Assembly (NCBI GenBank): GCA_964019695.1
Contig: OZ026516.1
Location: forward strand, 97,216,368 to 97,280,367
DNA length: 64,000 nt
From: Loripinus fragilis
Lineage: Eukaryota > Mollusca > Bivalvia > Lucinida > Lucinidae
Direction: 5' to 3'
Shown here piece by piece: positions 33,590 through 45,621 of this stretch. The notes under the pieces were generated by a model that had not been told where the DNA came from, searched no databases, and saw only the letters and a list, made by a program, of their open reading frames with translations. The position numbers and the translations under genes are program-made. Within the stretch, counting starts at the first letter, position 1. Every line of letters begins with the position of its first letter.

Positions 33590-33960
33590 GCTTTTCACCA
33601 AAAATAGTAAGTGAGTATGATCAGGAAATACCACAATCACAAACTGTAAACAAATCCATGGCACCGCGAGGAAGAGCCACTCAACAATCACAAGAAATCA
33701 GGAAGACAAACTAGGCAAAGCAACCAGCTCTGTCTTCCACATCAAGCTGATTGCAAAACAGAATGAACATAAAGTAACGTAGAACGAAACACAGAAGAAT
33801 TACAGAATCCCACATTGGGAGTAACAATGAACAACGAAACAACAAAAACAGAACCACCGCTTTAGAACGGACATCATTGGGGCTTAAATGCATTTTACTG
33901 GTGCCAAATCTTCGCCCTAGATTCTGCTGTTGTTAAAGTACACGAAATGTTCATTTTGCA
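33590..33960 (+). repeat. Dispersed repeat family A (33-kb copy)
   Basis: Plus orientation: AATAGTAAGTGAGTATGATC then CCATGGCACCGCGAGGAAGA, AACCACCGCTTTAGAACGGA and ACCAAATCTTCGCCC-like sequence. The minus frame at 33711-33893 is the hydrophobic antisense reading. Stops interrupt the plus reading, so no living gene is called. Confidence 0.75.
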
Positions 33961-34467
33961 TGGAGGACGTCAATGAAATTATAAGACTTCGTCTAATAAG
34001 AGATATAAAGATAGTTTAATGGTGTTTTAAAAGTAAGTGTGGGCTATAGAAGCTTTTTACTCGACATAGACCATTATACTGTTCTGTGGCAATATTTTAG
34101 ACTCCAAGCTAAAAGTGTTGGCTAGACAGGCGGGTGGGCAGCGAGGATGCAGCGTACCTCTCTTACTCCATAAAGGCACCTTGCACTATATGTCAGGACC
34201 TGCGAAAGCTAGTTCATGACAGCAGACCTATGGTTGTTTCCATTTGTCTGTTCTGAGCAAGTTGCTGTGGTATTTTTCTCCTGGCACTCCGGCTTCTTTG
34301 TTTTTAAAAAACAGACTCTGACTGTTGTGCTGACATGACATATTAGTTCCCAGTGTGCGGTTCGGAATCTCACGTTGAATCCCACTAGTTTATGGGAGTT
34401 TTTTTTCACCATACAGTGGTCTCGGGGTATCAGTTGCAGGCCGGACACATATACTTGTGGGTGATAC
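33961..34467. other. Unassigned DNA next to repeat B
   Basis: GTGGTCTCGGGGTATCA (34421) and TGATACGGCACGAGACCGC (34462) form an imperfect inverted repeat that spans the left edge of repeat B. The minus frame at 34209-34505 has no domain. Confidence 0.3.
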
Positions 34468-34785
34468 GGCACGAGACCGCAATTATTTCTACTATATTTA
34501 ATCATTCCTTACAGCACCTACATTTTTACATGACGAACCTAACTTTCTGCTATAGCTTGTCACCAATTCTCCATGGTCTGGAAATCACTTTAATGACTGT
34601 TTAGATAGGGGAAGTCCGGCTCGTTTGTTTACAATCAGAAAATAAACAAACAGTCTTTGACTCAGCAGCTCGATAGGGTCATTTCCGCAATATTTTACCC
34701 AGGGTGTGCAGAGGCCTCAATCTATCCAGAATGAAAAGCTACAGGGACAGAAGCAACATTTTCTGGAAGCTCAATCACTGGTCAG
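34468..34785. repeat. Repeat B, left copy of a direct pair 9.6 kb apart
   Basis: About 320 bp, matched in the same orientation at 44062-44387 with few differences. It runs from GGCACGAGACCGCAATTA to CTGGAAGCTCAATCA-TGGTC. It holds GTTTGTTTAC-AATCAGAAAA-TAAACAAAC, a short hairpin. The direct pair brackets the inverted-repeat region and the transposase fragment. It could be two solo insertions or the ends of one larger element. Confidence 0.75.
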
Positions 34786-35029
34786 CTCAGACAAGCCCAA
34801 GAACAAGGATGCTCACATCAATTGGCAGATTTACAGCCAATTGAAAAGGGAACTATCTTGTGTGGAATTATATCCGTTTTCTATTTAACCAATCAAGGGA
34901 AATAATTGTGGTCTGATTCCTATCAGTCCCTCATTTCACTCTGTATTGAGAAAAGGAACCTATCTACCATCAACAGCATATTCAATGAGTATGTGATAGT
35001 AATATTAGAACAATGTAATGAGATCCCTA

Positions 35030-36190
35030 ATAGTGTAGGGGCCAAACTGATATATATGGGCTATTTTGCGATTTTGTTGCACCCCCCAGGAAGAAAAAGT
35101 TCGTTACTATTTTCAGTCAGGGGCATGTCTGGGGGCCTCAGAAACCCATGTTTTACTAAGTTTTCTGTGGTCAATTTTCTGTAAATGGCCTGTAATCAAC
35201 GTTACCCCACAAACATTGAAAATAGCAGTACACAAAATACAAGACTATTAATATATCTTATAATAGTATCAATGAATTTATTTGAGGTTTAAATGTTTGA
35301 TCGAGTCATAAAAATTAATTGCAGACATCTGTGGGATGTTTTACCCCTCATCAGCGTTACGTATGTTACATTTTATACGAAATTGCAGATAATGACTTTA
35401 AAGATTGCATATAACAATGCACCATATTCCCCAGCCACAGGAAGAGAAGCTTGGTTACTATTTTCAGTCTTGGACATGTCTTGGGACTATAGGAACCCAT
35501 GTTTTAGTAAGTTTTCTATTGTTAGTTTTCTGTAAGCGAACTGTAATCAATGTTACCATAATTTTGAAAATAGCAGTAAACAAAATACAAGAATACTAGG
35601 ATAGTTTACAATAGTATTAATGGAATTATTTGAGCTTTTCATGTTTTAAGCTAGACATAAACATCTATAGCATACATCTGTAATATGTATTTCTGCTCGT
35701 CAGAGTTACTTACGTTACATTTTTTACGAAATTACAGATAATAACTGTAAAGATTGCATATTATAATAAACCATGTTCCTAACCTTAAATGTGCGATAAA
35801 GATCCCTATTCTAATGATGAATCACCATTTTTTCCATATTTGAATCTATTTATAATTTGTAACTGGAGATAATTTGCAGTAAAATAAATTTTAAAATATC
35901 ATTTCTACTGGCATACAGATTTTCTATTTCAACCATATTCATTGCATTGAAATTGACAGTATCTTCATTCATCTCTGTCACAATGAAATGAAATAACAAT
36001 TATAAAAAACAAGTTTTACTACCATAGACATTTAATTTGTAAATATATAAATAAGGTAACGTAGGTAACAACAATGGTGTTTTGCATAAATGGATATACT
36101 AAAAATTGTGGAGAGTAAACTTATATTTTTACCTAAGCCTGACGACACGCAGAGTCTACTCTCCACATATTTTGATAACTTCAATAATAG
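35030..36190. repeat. Left arm of a complex inverted repeat with paired GTTAC motifs
   Basis: Matched inverted at about 39140-40300. It consists of diverged subunits of about 360 bp, starting near 35041 and 35400, with shared landmarks GAAATTGCAGATAATGACTT, TTTTCAGTC-GG-CATGTCT and ACCCATGTTTTA. Each carries a paired motif such as GTTACGTATGTTAC (35357) or GTTACTTACGTTAC (35705). The arm ends in a hairpin, GTGGAGAGTAAAC to GTCTACTCTCCAC (36108-36166). Short frames such as 34906-35184 and 35293-35535 read the subunits and are not genes. Confidence 0.7.
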
Positions 36191-37980
36191 ACAAATTATT
36201 TAAAATAAACACTAATCTAAGAGAGTTTTGTAATTTTGTTTGATCCTGTTACTTTGATACATGTATGGTAATTTGCAGATTTTTTTTATCAATGGTTCAA
36301 TGCAATAAACCTGATTTACTTTATGATTCAAATATTTTTTCTGAATATACCGTACCTCAATAAATAAATTTGAATAGAAAAGCAATATTTCCTGCATCTG
36401 GTGGCAAGGCATTAGGATCGTGTGGGTGTCTTCCAGAGCAGGGGCTTTCTGTCGACTTTACACAGAGGCCACATCTTAAAACTGGTAAAGTTCTGGCTGA
36501 TCCTTCGTTGAATGAGTAACAAATTGGTCAAATTTGACGATTCACTGTTTTACAAGATATTAACCCATCACACTATATGCATATATTTGTCAAGCCCATA
36601 ACATATGTAACAGCACGCTATCATTATTTTAGCTTAAATATGTCTTCCTGCGATAACTTGCTCCATTTTGCTAGTAGAAGTATTTTATCATGCCTGAAAA
36701 AACTATGTTCGCTAAAAAGTGAGAATGACCATGAAATGTCACAATCGCAGACTGTAGATCAAACAAAGGTACCCTGAGGAAGAAACACAATACATTTTAG
36801 GTCTTGGCTGCATTTTGCTATAATCTGAAATTCCTCTATCAATCACGGTTTATACCAAAATGTACCTGATGCTTAATAGATCAAGCATTTACCTTTTTCT
36901 TTTGTGCTTAATACATTAATTTTCACTGTTGACAATTACATTTTGCAAAAAATCAATGTATCCCTAGGCATGTCACAATTGCAATCGTCTATTCTCTTGT
37001 TGAACACAATTTCATTATATCATATTGTAAAATGCTTATTATCTTATTATATATACAGAAATTTCGAAAGACATTATTTTGTTTGTAAACCAATCAAGTT
37101 TGACGTAAAGCAACCTGAGCGATACGCATAGACTTAAAAGCATTTTACGTGGTAACATTAATTACAAAGCTATTTCATGTTAACCTTAATTGCAAATGTT
37201 TTTTTCTGTTAGTGAAGCTTTATAAGTCCATTTTGAGGAGTTATTCTAAAGCTTTAATCATAAACATGACTCACTGTAATTCAACAACATGGTTTGAATT
37301 TCTGAATCACTCAGAGTAAATTGTCAAATGAGTGTCGGTTGAAAAAGTAGTGCCACAACTCACGCGAAGCTGTTAGCTTTCTTACATTATTCACAAGGAA
37401 GTTCTTTTTTATTTCTTTTTTTACACCTTTGTGTGATGTTGAGCTATTTGTAACACTGATACATGTTTACACATGAGGGGTAAGAGACTTATGCTCAGTT
37501 TGTTGGTTTCAAAGATTTACTGAAATAGCCTTATTGTTTGCAAAACCATCAAAAATTGTGAGCAATACTTTAAACAACAGCTCGTAAACATAATTTTAGT
37601 CATAAACTGACTCATTATTGCACCCATATCCTTGTATATATTTGTTAATACTACCATTGTTTGAGAGCTGTTTCTGGTTAAAGGAAAGTATTTTAGTTTT
37701 TATTTTAAGTGTAATGCCATATTAAGATTACAAATTATGAGTATGTTACAAATTACAAGTGCAAGCTAATCTCGTATATTGCACTGGTTTATACGTGTAG
37801 TAGATAACTATAATGTAAATGCCAACCTTATATGCAACGAATCACTGTTTTATCAAACTAATATTGTTAAAACACAGATGCATTGCTTATATGTAAGGAG
37901 AGGCGAGTTTCCCACCTTAGGGATTTTTCTACATCAAGCAAATCGGACATTAAACCAATTGATTATGTTTGTAATATATA
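36191..37980. other. AT-rich spacer between the inverted arms
   Basis: No supported gene. A diverged fragment of repeat family A is visible near 36725-36785 (ATGTCACAATCGCAGACTGT). ACATATGTAACAG at 36601 resembles half of the paired GTTAC motif. Confidence 0.35.
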
Positions 37981-38355
37981 AAAATAGTAAGTGAGTATGA
38001 TCAGGAAATACCACAATCACAAACCGCAGACAACCCTGTGGCATCGAGAGGAAGAGCTGCTCAACCATCACAAGACACCAGGAAGACAAATTAAGCAAAG
38101 CAACCAGCTCTCTCTTCCCCATCAAGATGATTGCAATACTAGAGCGGACACAAAGCAACGTACAACAAAACATATAACAATTACAGACTCCCACAATGGG
38201 AGTAACAATGAACAAAAAGTCGACATTAACAGAACCACCGCCTTAGAACGGACAGCAGCCTAAGCTACCGGGGGGCTTAAATGCATTTTACTGGTACCAA
38301 ATCTTCGCCCTAGATTCTGCTGTTGTTGAAGTACAAGAAACGTTCAGCTCGCATG
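37981..38355 (+). repeat. Dispersed repeat family A (38-kb copy)
   Basis: Starts AAAAATAGTAAGTGAGTATG and ends near AGTACAAGAAACGTTCAGC. One plus frame reads TDSHNGSNNEQKVDINRTTA near the right end, and the minus strand gives the usual hydrophobic frame. Stops and a frame change interrupt the SEYDQEIPQSQTADNP-like reading. Confidence 0.75.
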
Positions 38356-38589
38356 GAGGCCATCTAACTAATGCAATGTAAATTTGTATTAGATAAACAT
38401 TTCGTGATGTAATTTCTCCAAACATAGACATGGTCTCAGATTAACTGATAATAGACTGGATGTACACTTAAGCTATTAGCTGCTGCAATATGATGAATGA
38501 CAGATTCTTCCATAGAATGTGTATATATCAGTGAATAACCTTGGTAAGAGCCTTAGTCACCAAAAGGCCATTCAAGACACACTTCCCTA

Positions 38590-40300
38590 GAAGGATATTT
38601 TTAATAGTATCAATGAACTTATTTTAGCTTTACTGGTTTGAGCTAGACAGAAACATCAATTGCAGGCATCTGTGAAATATGTTTCTGCTCGTCAGCGTTA
38701 CTTCTGTTACGTTGTATACTTAATTGCAAATAATGACTTCGTAGATTGCATTTTAGAACAAAACATGTTCCACAACCTTAAATTCATAATGCAGATATAT
38801 ATTCTATTGCTAAATTTCAATTCGTACATATTTGAAGCTGTCAATGACTTGTAACTGTAGTGAAATTAATTTATAAATATGTTTATTAGCTTACAAATTT
38901 TCTATCCTCATTTATTAGGTAACGTACTTTACAAGCCTATTTTTAAACTTTGACAATAGGAAACGTAGTAATTAAAAGACCACAAGAAACATAGTAATAT
39001 TAGTAAAACATTCAGTCCAAATATTTGAATTATGCATATTGTCATGTACCATTGATTAAAAACCTGTAAACTGTCATATTAAAGTAAAGTAATCAATCAA
39101 GTGTTTATTTAGAATAATTTGTCCATAATTGAAAATATTTAAATAATATGTGGAGAGAAGACTCAAATATTTTCTGAGCCTGGCTTGTTGTCACGCCCAG
39201 GTAAAATATGAGTTTACTTTCCACACTTTTAAATTAGTATTTTTATCCATTTATGCAAGGGGCAATGTTGTTACCTACGTTACCTGATATATATTAACAG
39301 CAACAGACTATCCATCGTAGTTGATTTTGTTTATAGCTATTATTTCGTTTCATCGTGAAAGTGGTGAAGGAGACCTTGTACATTCCAATGCAATGTAAAT
39401 TGTCATATAGAAAATCTCTACGCGATATTAGAAGTGACATGCTCATAAACAAACTTAAATATTTATTTTCAACCTTTATTGCCAGTTACAAGTTGCAAAT
39501 AGCCTAAAATATGTGAAAATGGAAATTCATTAATAGAATAGAGATCATTAATACACATTTAAGGTTGGGGGAAAGGGTTTTTTTTAATATGTAATCTATA
39601 AAGTCATTATCTGCAATTTCGTTAAAATGTAACATAAGTAACTTTGACAACCAGAACTACATCTCACACATGTATGCAATTGATATTTATGACTAGCTCA
39701 AACATGTAAATTTCAAATAATTTCATTTATACTTTTGAAAACATCATATTAGTCTTATATTTTGTGTACTGCTATTTTTAATGTTAGTAGGGTAACATTA
39801 ATTACAGGCCATTTCCAGAAAATTACCAAAGAAAACGTAGTAAAACATGGGTTTCGAATACCTCAAGACATGTCCTAGACTGAAAATAGTTACCAAGTGT
39901 CTCTACCTGTGGCTTGGGAACATGGTTCATTCTTAAATGCAATCTATAAAGTCATTATCTGCAATTTCATATAAAATGTAACATACGTTACGCTGGCCAG
40001 TTGCAATACATCTCACAGATGTATGCAATTGATTGTTATGACTATGTTAAACATTTAAACCACAAATAAAGTCATTGATACTATTATAAAATATATTATT
40101 AGTTTTGTATTTTGTGTAATATTATTTTTTATGTTTGTGGGGTAACGGTGATTACAGGCCATTTACAGAAAATTGACCACAGAAAACTTAGTAAAACATG
40201 GGTTTCTGAGACCCCCAGACATGTCCCTGACTGAAAATAGTAACCAACTTTTTCTTCCTGGGGGGTGCAACAGAACTCAAAATTTGAGATTTGGCCCCTA
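38590..40300. repeat. Right part of the complex inverted repeat
   Basis: About 38590-39130 is a plus-oriented relative of the left arm (CAGCGTTACTTCTGTTACGT at 38693). About 39140-40300 is the inverted partner, with GTGGAGAGAAGAC to TTACTTTCCACAC at 39150-39225, then GTAACATAAGTAAC (39639), GTAACATACGTTACG (39978) and ACATGGGTTTCTGAGACCCC (40195). The two arms could pair over roughly 1.1 kb with loops. Termini and target duplication are not clear. Confidence 0.65.
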
Positions 40301-41165
40301 GACCATAAATGTGACAGCCATTTAAACACATGTACCATATTTGTGAAAAAAGAGCCCCCCCCGCCCCCCCCCCCCCCCTCTCAACATGATCCAAAATTGA
40401 TGAAAAAATATCAGCCCAGCTGGTCTAGGGCATTTTAAAATTAAATATCAATAATTTTCATTAAATTTAAAAACTTTAAATTTAAATTTTAAAAATAAAA
40501 ATGAAAATTTAAACAACTAAATTTTAATCTAAATTATTTCTATAACAATGCAAAAGAAGATAGAAGCCCTTTCAGCTTCTGTGTATATGATGCTGAAGAA
40601 TGCAAAGCAGTCAAACGCGGTATGTGTCAATAAAGTGTCAACGGAATACACACCACCACCTGGACGACATGTGCATATGCAATTCCGTGTCACCAAAAGT
40701 GGCAAGGTCACTATAAATATGATGCCATTCACTGTTTAGAATACCCCAAAATCTGACATTTTGTAAAAATGGGTATAAATAGCACAGGATTTTTCTGTTT
40801 CATTCTATTAGTAATAAATATCAAAGGCGACAGGAAGAAATCTCATACGCTCAAAAATGGCAATGTGCCCTGGAACAATGGCATATCCACTCATTGAGTT
40901 GACTCTAATGAGGCTTGTGCAGACTCCAATGATGTTTAGACCCACCTAGCACTCAGATAAAGGCTAACGGAACATTAACAGAAAGAATGAAAGATGAAGA
41001 GAATTACCTGGTAACCAACAAATCAAGCGATGGTACTTCAAGAACCATGCCAGACTGTGAGGGATCATCTGGCTCAACTAGACTTCTTCGACCAGCACGA
41101 ACGCTTTCATCAGACCTGAAAACAGACAGAAAAGCTCAAGACACTGATGGATTGAGACTTAAGGG
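40301..41165 (+). other. Possible upstream exons of the Mutator-like fragment, plus a C-run
   Basis: A C8-G-C15 run lies at 40356-40379. Further on, two frames look protein-like: 40548-40739 (IEALSASVYMMLKNAKQSNA, then CVNKVSTEYTPPPGRHVHMQ) and 40987-41166 (acidic and Ser/Arg-rich, with GTSRTMPDCEGSSGSTRLLR). They precede the transposase fragment and face the same way, but no homology or splice junction secures them. Confidence 0.25.
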
Positions 41166-41178
41166 TGAGGTTGGCGCC

Positions 41179-41217
41179 GTTAAACCGGTTTAACCCCTCC
41201 AGTAAAATATTTTACTG
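41179..41217. repeat. Two perfect palindromes 5 bp apart
   Basis: GTTAAACCGGTTTAAC (41179-41194) and CAGTAAAATATTTTACTG (41200-41217) are both exact. They are followed by ACCGTTCCAAGGCGGTACTT. From memory this phrase is widespread in mollusc genomes, probably as part of a mobile element. AACCGGTT-type cores also bind Grainyhead/CP2 proteins in animals. Confidence 0.8.
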
Positions 41218-41439
41218 ACCGTTCCAAGGCGGTACTTCTTTTGTGGATCTTTTATGTTTGTGTTCTGTCTTGTGTTTGCTATGTCTTTGTGCGCGTCTGT
41301 TTATATGTGCTTTGTGGTCACCTGCTGGGAAAGGGCTGACCTCTTGGCTCTCGTTTGTGGTGTCTACTGTGAGTTTGTCACTTTCCCATTGGTATCCTGG
41401 GTCAGGTATGGTACTTGATTGTATCGATTCCTGATCTTT

Positions 41440-41966
41440 GCACCTTTACTTACTTTGTTGATAATGACAAAGTGGTAGAATCATTGAATACAGCATACAG
41501 GCTCCATCGGCAGGACAGCTCGCAGTGTGATATGCCGCATATGGTAATAGCAAATGAGAAGAAGTGGGGTGTCTGTTGGGGATTGACTCTAAGGTGTATT
41601 AACTGTGAATTTCACATTCCTGAATTCAAACTGTACAGAGAGATCATTAGCAATAAGCCAAGACAACCCAGGAGCACCTAGCATTGGCCTTGGTATTGGC
41701 CTGCAAGACACACCCTTGGGAAACAAAGGTGTCCGTCTCCTCATGTCAAATATGGATATGCCACATCCAGCTAGAAGAAGTATGCAGAGGACATCAAATA
41801 TAGTATCAAGGACTGTGATAGATCTCAAGTTGTTAAACATAAACTCATTCAACACAGTAACAAAATTCAAGAACATTCGGAATATAAGCGTGTAACCAAA
41901 ACCAAATCAGACTGTAGAAAAGGACAGCTAGTAGATACATCTCCATCAACTAGCGGACTAAGAAAT
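41440..41966 (+). pseudogene. Mutator-like transposase fragment, frameshifted
   Basis: One frame (to 41679) reads DKVVESLNTAYRLHRQDSSQ, then KKWGVCWGLTLRCINCEF and EFKLYREIISNKPR. A frame change near 41665 leads to APSIGLGIGLQDTPLGNKGV and MPHPARRSMQRTSN (to about 41830). A third frame continues to about 41966 with KIQEHSEYKRVTKT. The order of a CxxC-bearing beta segment, a GLGIGLQDTPLGN-like helix and a P-P-SMQ motif matches my memory of the N-terminal part of the Mutator-like transposase domain common in mollusc genomes. No DDE triad is seen. It probably once bound and cut transposon ends; dead here. Confidence 0.55.
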
Positions 41967-43000
41967 GATCATACTTACTGAAAAAGATCTGGAGAGTGTA
42001 GCTCTTAGAACTGTCTTCCGTGTATGCTATCAGTACTGTCTGTAATGCATTGCAGTCAGATCACTCCTGTCTCCAATTCCTAAAATTTGAATATGTAACT
42101 TGACAATCTAACCTGTATTTATAGTAAAGCATATTGCACAATCTTACATGTGTACTTCAAAAAAAAAATCTTGTTGTTGTCAGTTGTCAGTTACTGACAG
42201 TTGTTAGTTACTGATATTGCAATTTTGACCTTCTTAGCAAATAGTGCAGACCCAGATCAGAGTGCCCTTTAAGAGCACTCTGATATGGGTCTAAACTCAT
42301 TAGCAGAAGATACAAATCAATAAAAGCCAACATGGTGCGGATATAATCACAATCAGTTTAGATTCAGATCAGACAGATCTGAGAGGAAAAGTTTGATCAG
42401 AGTCCAGGCTACTTGTGAACAACACTTAAAGTTTGAGGCCGCACGGATGATACCATATAAACCCTAAATCTTAATAGGCTTGAGTAAGTAGTGTCAACCA
42501 GGATCAGAAACCCTTCATAGGAATATTCTGGTCTGGGCTTACAAAACTTCACCTCATCAAATTTTAAAAAATCTATATCTTTATAAGACTAAAGAAAAAG
42601 TTTACAGAAGAACTGAGAAGTCCCAATATTTATGGTAAATACGGTATTCAAAACATTTGAACATGACGACAAATAAACATGTCTTCGAAGTTTGACTCCT
42701 GGAATCTCCCTTCAACACATGGAATCTTTCACCACACATCATTACTGCACTAAAAACACCTCAACTGGAGTTTGAAACAAAACTGGTGTTACCATATTCA
42801 TCCTAAATGTTCAGCTTATGTAGTGTCAACCCAGATCAAACTGCTTATGGAGGACTGGTCTAATCAGGGCTTACACTAGTTGGCATTCCAATGCTACATT
42901 TAGCCTTGTCAGATTGGTAAAGGGGCCTGTTCATATTTTACGATGAGTTTGGTGGGGGAGATGAGCTGAACTAATGTTTAGGGTAGATACGGTAGTCACC
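41967..43000. other. Unassigned DNA with a hairpin
   Basis: Apart from the hairpin at 42248-42293 and short GTCAGTTACTGACAGTT repetition near 42180-42222, I find no gene. The text is rich in GATCAGA-like words (42256, 42367, 42397, 42503), possibly a decayed repeat. Confidence 0.35.
42248..42293. repeat. 46-bp hairpin
   Basis: AGACCCAGATCAGAGTGC pairs with GCACTCTGATATGGGTCT around a short loop (CCTTTAAGA), one mismatch near the middle. It may be the centre or remnant of a small MITE. Confidence 0.8.
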
Positions 43001-43474
43001 ATATTTGAGCCTTGTGACAAAAAGAAATATGCCCAGAAAATGCCACAATCATAGACAACAGACCAACCAATGGCACCCAGAGGAAGAGATACACAAAGTA
43101 AACATTTGTTGCAGGTACTCATTGGAAGCATCACAATATGAGACCCTTCTGAGTCTCATTGAAATGTCTCCAATGTCAGCACCCAGCATATGTTTTGTTG
43201 CAAAATTATTCAGAAAGCGGTCATGTTGCACATGAAATTAAAGAAAATGAAGAGAAGGAAACTTGCACCCACCACCACCCCCGCACCCCACATACACCAA
43301 AAAAGACCTTACACTTACATTGCCAGACACCAAGAAAATCAACGTTTTCTAAAACCTATCGAAGTGAATTAGAAGAACAGATTACCATCATTTGAGCACA
43401 AATTAGGCCATTTTGAACCTACTATTTACCTAAAATCAAAACTTCAAATACAAAACACAATCAGGAAACTCCCG

Positions 43475-43780
43475 ATGTCCACTACAACAGCGACGGTTTA
43501 CACATTTTTGTCGTGCATTTTTGACTGCATGGGGTTCGGCACTGAGATGCTCGACGCGAACACACAGCCAGTTATGGCGAAGGTGACTGATATCATTGCC
43601 AGTAATCTCCATAGCCTGGTTAAAAACCATGTAAGTAAGCCAATGTGCAGTTGTGCATCACCACAGGCCAGATAAGGGACATTTGTATTTCCATTTTTTT
43701 AGGTTTCCGAGGCCACACTAGACACTCTCCATTTGGAGCCGGGATGCATTCTATTTCGAAAAGACACTTATATCTTTTGA
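43475..43780 (+). CDS. Candidate two-exon mini-gene with 72-bp intron
   Basis: Exon 1 (43475-43630) has 52 codons beginning MSTTTATVYTFLSCIFDCMG and ending LHSLVKNH, with the strong donor GTAAGTAAG. The intron is 43631-43702 with acceptor CCATTTTTTTAG. Exon 2 (43703-43780) adds VSEATLDTLHLEPGCILFRK and five more residues to a TGA. The total is 77 residues in one consistent frame. Exon 1 is CpG-richer than its surroundings. I recognise no family. It lies downstream of the Mutator-like fragment on the same strand, and a diverged piece of repeat family A (43010-43095) precedes it, so it could be the tail of a transposase gene. The upstream frame is open to about 43370 and the true start is uncertain. 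Confidence 0.35.
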
Positions 43781-44061
43781 AAATCCTCCATTCATGACAT
43801 TTAAAAACTCAGATGGAGTGAGAATACATTTGGCAACTGCAAAATGACATCATTCTGACAAGCACTAATTCTCGACACTATCAAGGCCCTAGAAATCTCA
43901 ATTTCAACCAAATATTCCAATTTTTTTGCTTAATTTATCTTAAAAGGCTTGAAACTGATCTAATTTCTTATCTCTGGACCAACTGTTAGCTCATTCTGGA
44001 CACAAACATCTCAAAAATTGGAAAATAAAATAAGAATCCACCACACGCTAATCACAGAACA

Positions 44062-44387
44062 GGCACGAGACCGCAATTACTTCTACTATATATTTTTTTT
44101 TAATCATTCCTTACAGCACCTACATTTTTACATGACGAACCTGGCTTTCTGATATAGCTTGTCCCCAATTCTCCATGGTCTGGCAATCACTTCAATGACT
44201 GTTTAGATAGGGAAGTCCGGCTCGTTTGTTTACAATCAGAATGTAAACAAACACTCTTTGACTCAGCAGCTCGATAGGGTCATTTCCGCAATATTTTACC
44301 CAGGGTGTGCAGAGGCCTCAATCTATCCAGAATGAACAGCTACAGGGACAGAAGCAATATTTTCTGGAAGCTCAATCATTGGTCAGC
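44062..44387. repeat. Repeat B, right copy
   Basis: Same orientation as 34468-34785, with a few substitutions and short indels (an extra T-run near 44093). Ends CTCAATCATTGGTCAGCCC, where a different repeat begins at once. Confidence 0.75.
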
Positions 44388-45255
44388 CCTTTATTGCGTG
44401 AATGGGTGCTTTATTCTACTTTAAATGTACATGTGATTCAACATTGGTCTATGTTTGTCAGGCTGAAGCAGAAAAATGCACCTTTGTGTGGACTATTTTG
44501 TCACACACTCCCCGGCGTACTCCCCAGGTAACGTATGACGCCGGTCGGATTTCAGCCCGAATTTTTTTACTGTTCCCCAAAGAACGGAGAATGCTGAGAA
44601 AACGATATTATCAAGGAATGTTGTCTTTTCACTTTTTTGATAGGTGAATGACAGATCTTGCCACTCACAGGCAGAAAAAAGTCCAAGCAATGTCGTGGAA
44701 AAATTTGCAGATGCTCAAATTCTGCCTTTTTACATGGAGTTGAATGGGACCGATTAATTGTGCACCGAACCCATACGGTGTTAGTACAAAAAAAAAGTCT
44801 TCCGGTTTAGTAGCCCACGAAAACAGTACCTTTAGAAATTTAGCACTTGCCGTTTCTGGGCCCTTTATGGCGTAAATGGGTGCTTTATTCGACTTTAAAT
44901 GTGCATGTGATTCAACATTGGTCTGTGCTTGTCAGGCTGATGCATCAAATGCATCTTTCTGTGGACTATTTTGTCACAGACTCCCCGGCACACTCCCCAG
45001 GTAACGTATGACGCTGGTCGGATTTCAGCCTGAATTTTTAACTGTCCCTCAAAGAACGGGGAATGCTGAGAAAACGAGATTATCAAGGTAGGTTGTCTTT
45101 TCACTTTTTAGATAGGTGAATGACAGGTCTTGCCACTCACAGCCAGAAAAAGGTCCAAGCAATGTCCTAAAAAAATTGCAGATACTCGAATTCTGCCTTT
45201 TTACATGGAGTTGAATGGGACCGATCAATTGTGCACCGAACCCATGCGGTCTATC
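44387..45255. repeat. Tandem pair of about 400-bp repeats, period 474 bp
   Basis: The copies at 44387-44790 and 44861-45255 share CCCTTTAT-GCGT-AATGGG, TCCCCAGGTAACGTATGACG, GGTGAATGACAG-TCTTGCC and TTTACATGGAGTTGAATGGG. Frames on both strands (44402-45300) are open over the repeat, including minus frames with CEWQDLSFTYQKSEKTT-like text in both copies. I do not call them because they lack stable starts. Confidence 0.8.
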
Positions 45256-45621
45256 AGGGACGTTGTGGCTTGGGGACGTTTTGACTTGCTTCATTTTCAT
45301 TTATTCAAATCTCATGCTTCCTTTAAAAAAAAGTCGTTAATCGTGTGTTAATCTTTTTTTATATGTTCGATATATACTTTAAAAAATTATCTTTTAACTT
45401 TCACTTTTTATTATTTTGGATTTTGATTCGTCCGCAGCACGTATATTGTTTACGCGAATCATGAAAAGGACGAATGAATTAAAGGTTACCAGTCTACTGG
45501 TCAGCTGACTGGTGTAAACCAATCAAATATAGTCCACTAGCGCGTGCCCAGGAAATTCCTGAATTTGTGACCGGACGAAAATAAGAACAAAAACTTGTGA
45601 ACTTGGGTAGTGAATTGAGTA

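Noticed and set aside
34468..44387. Repeat B pair read as LTRs of a retrotransposon
   Set aside because: No gag, protease, integrase, primer-binding site or polypurine tract is seen between them, and the ends lack TG...CA.
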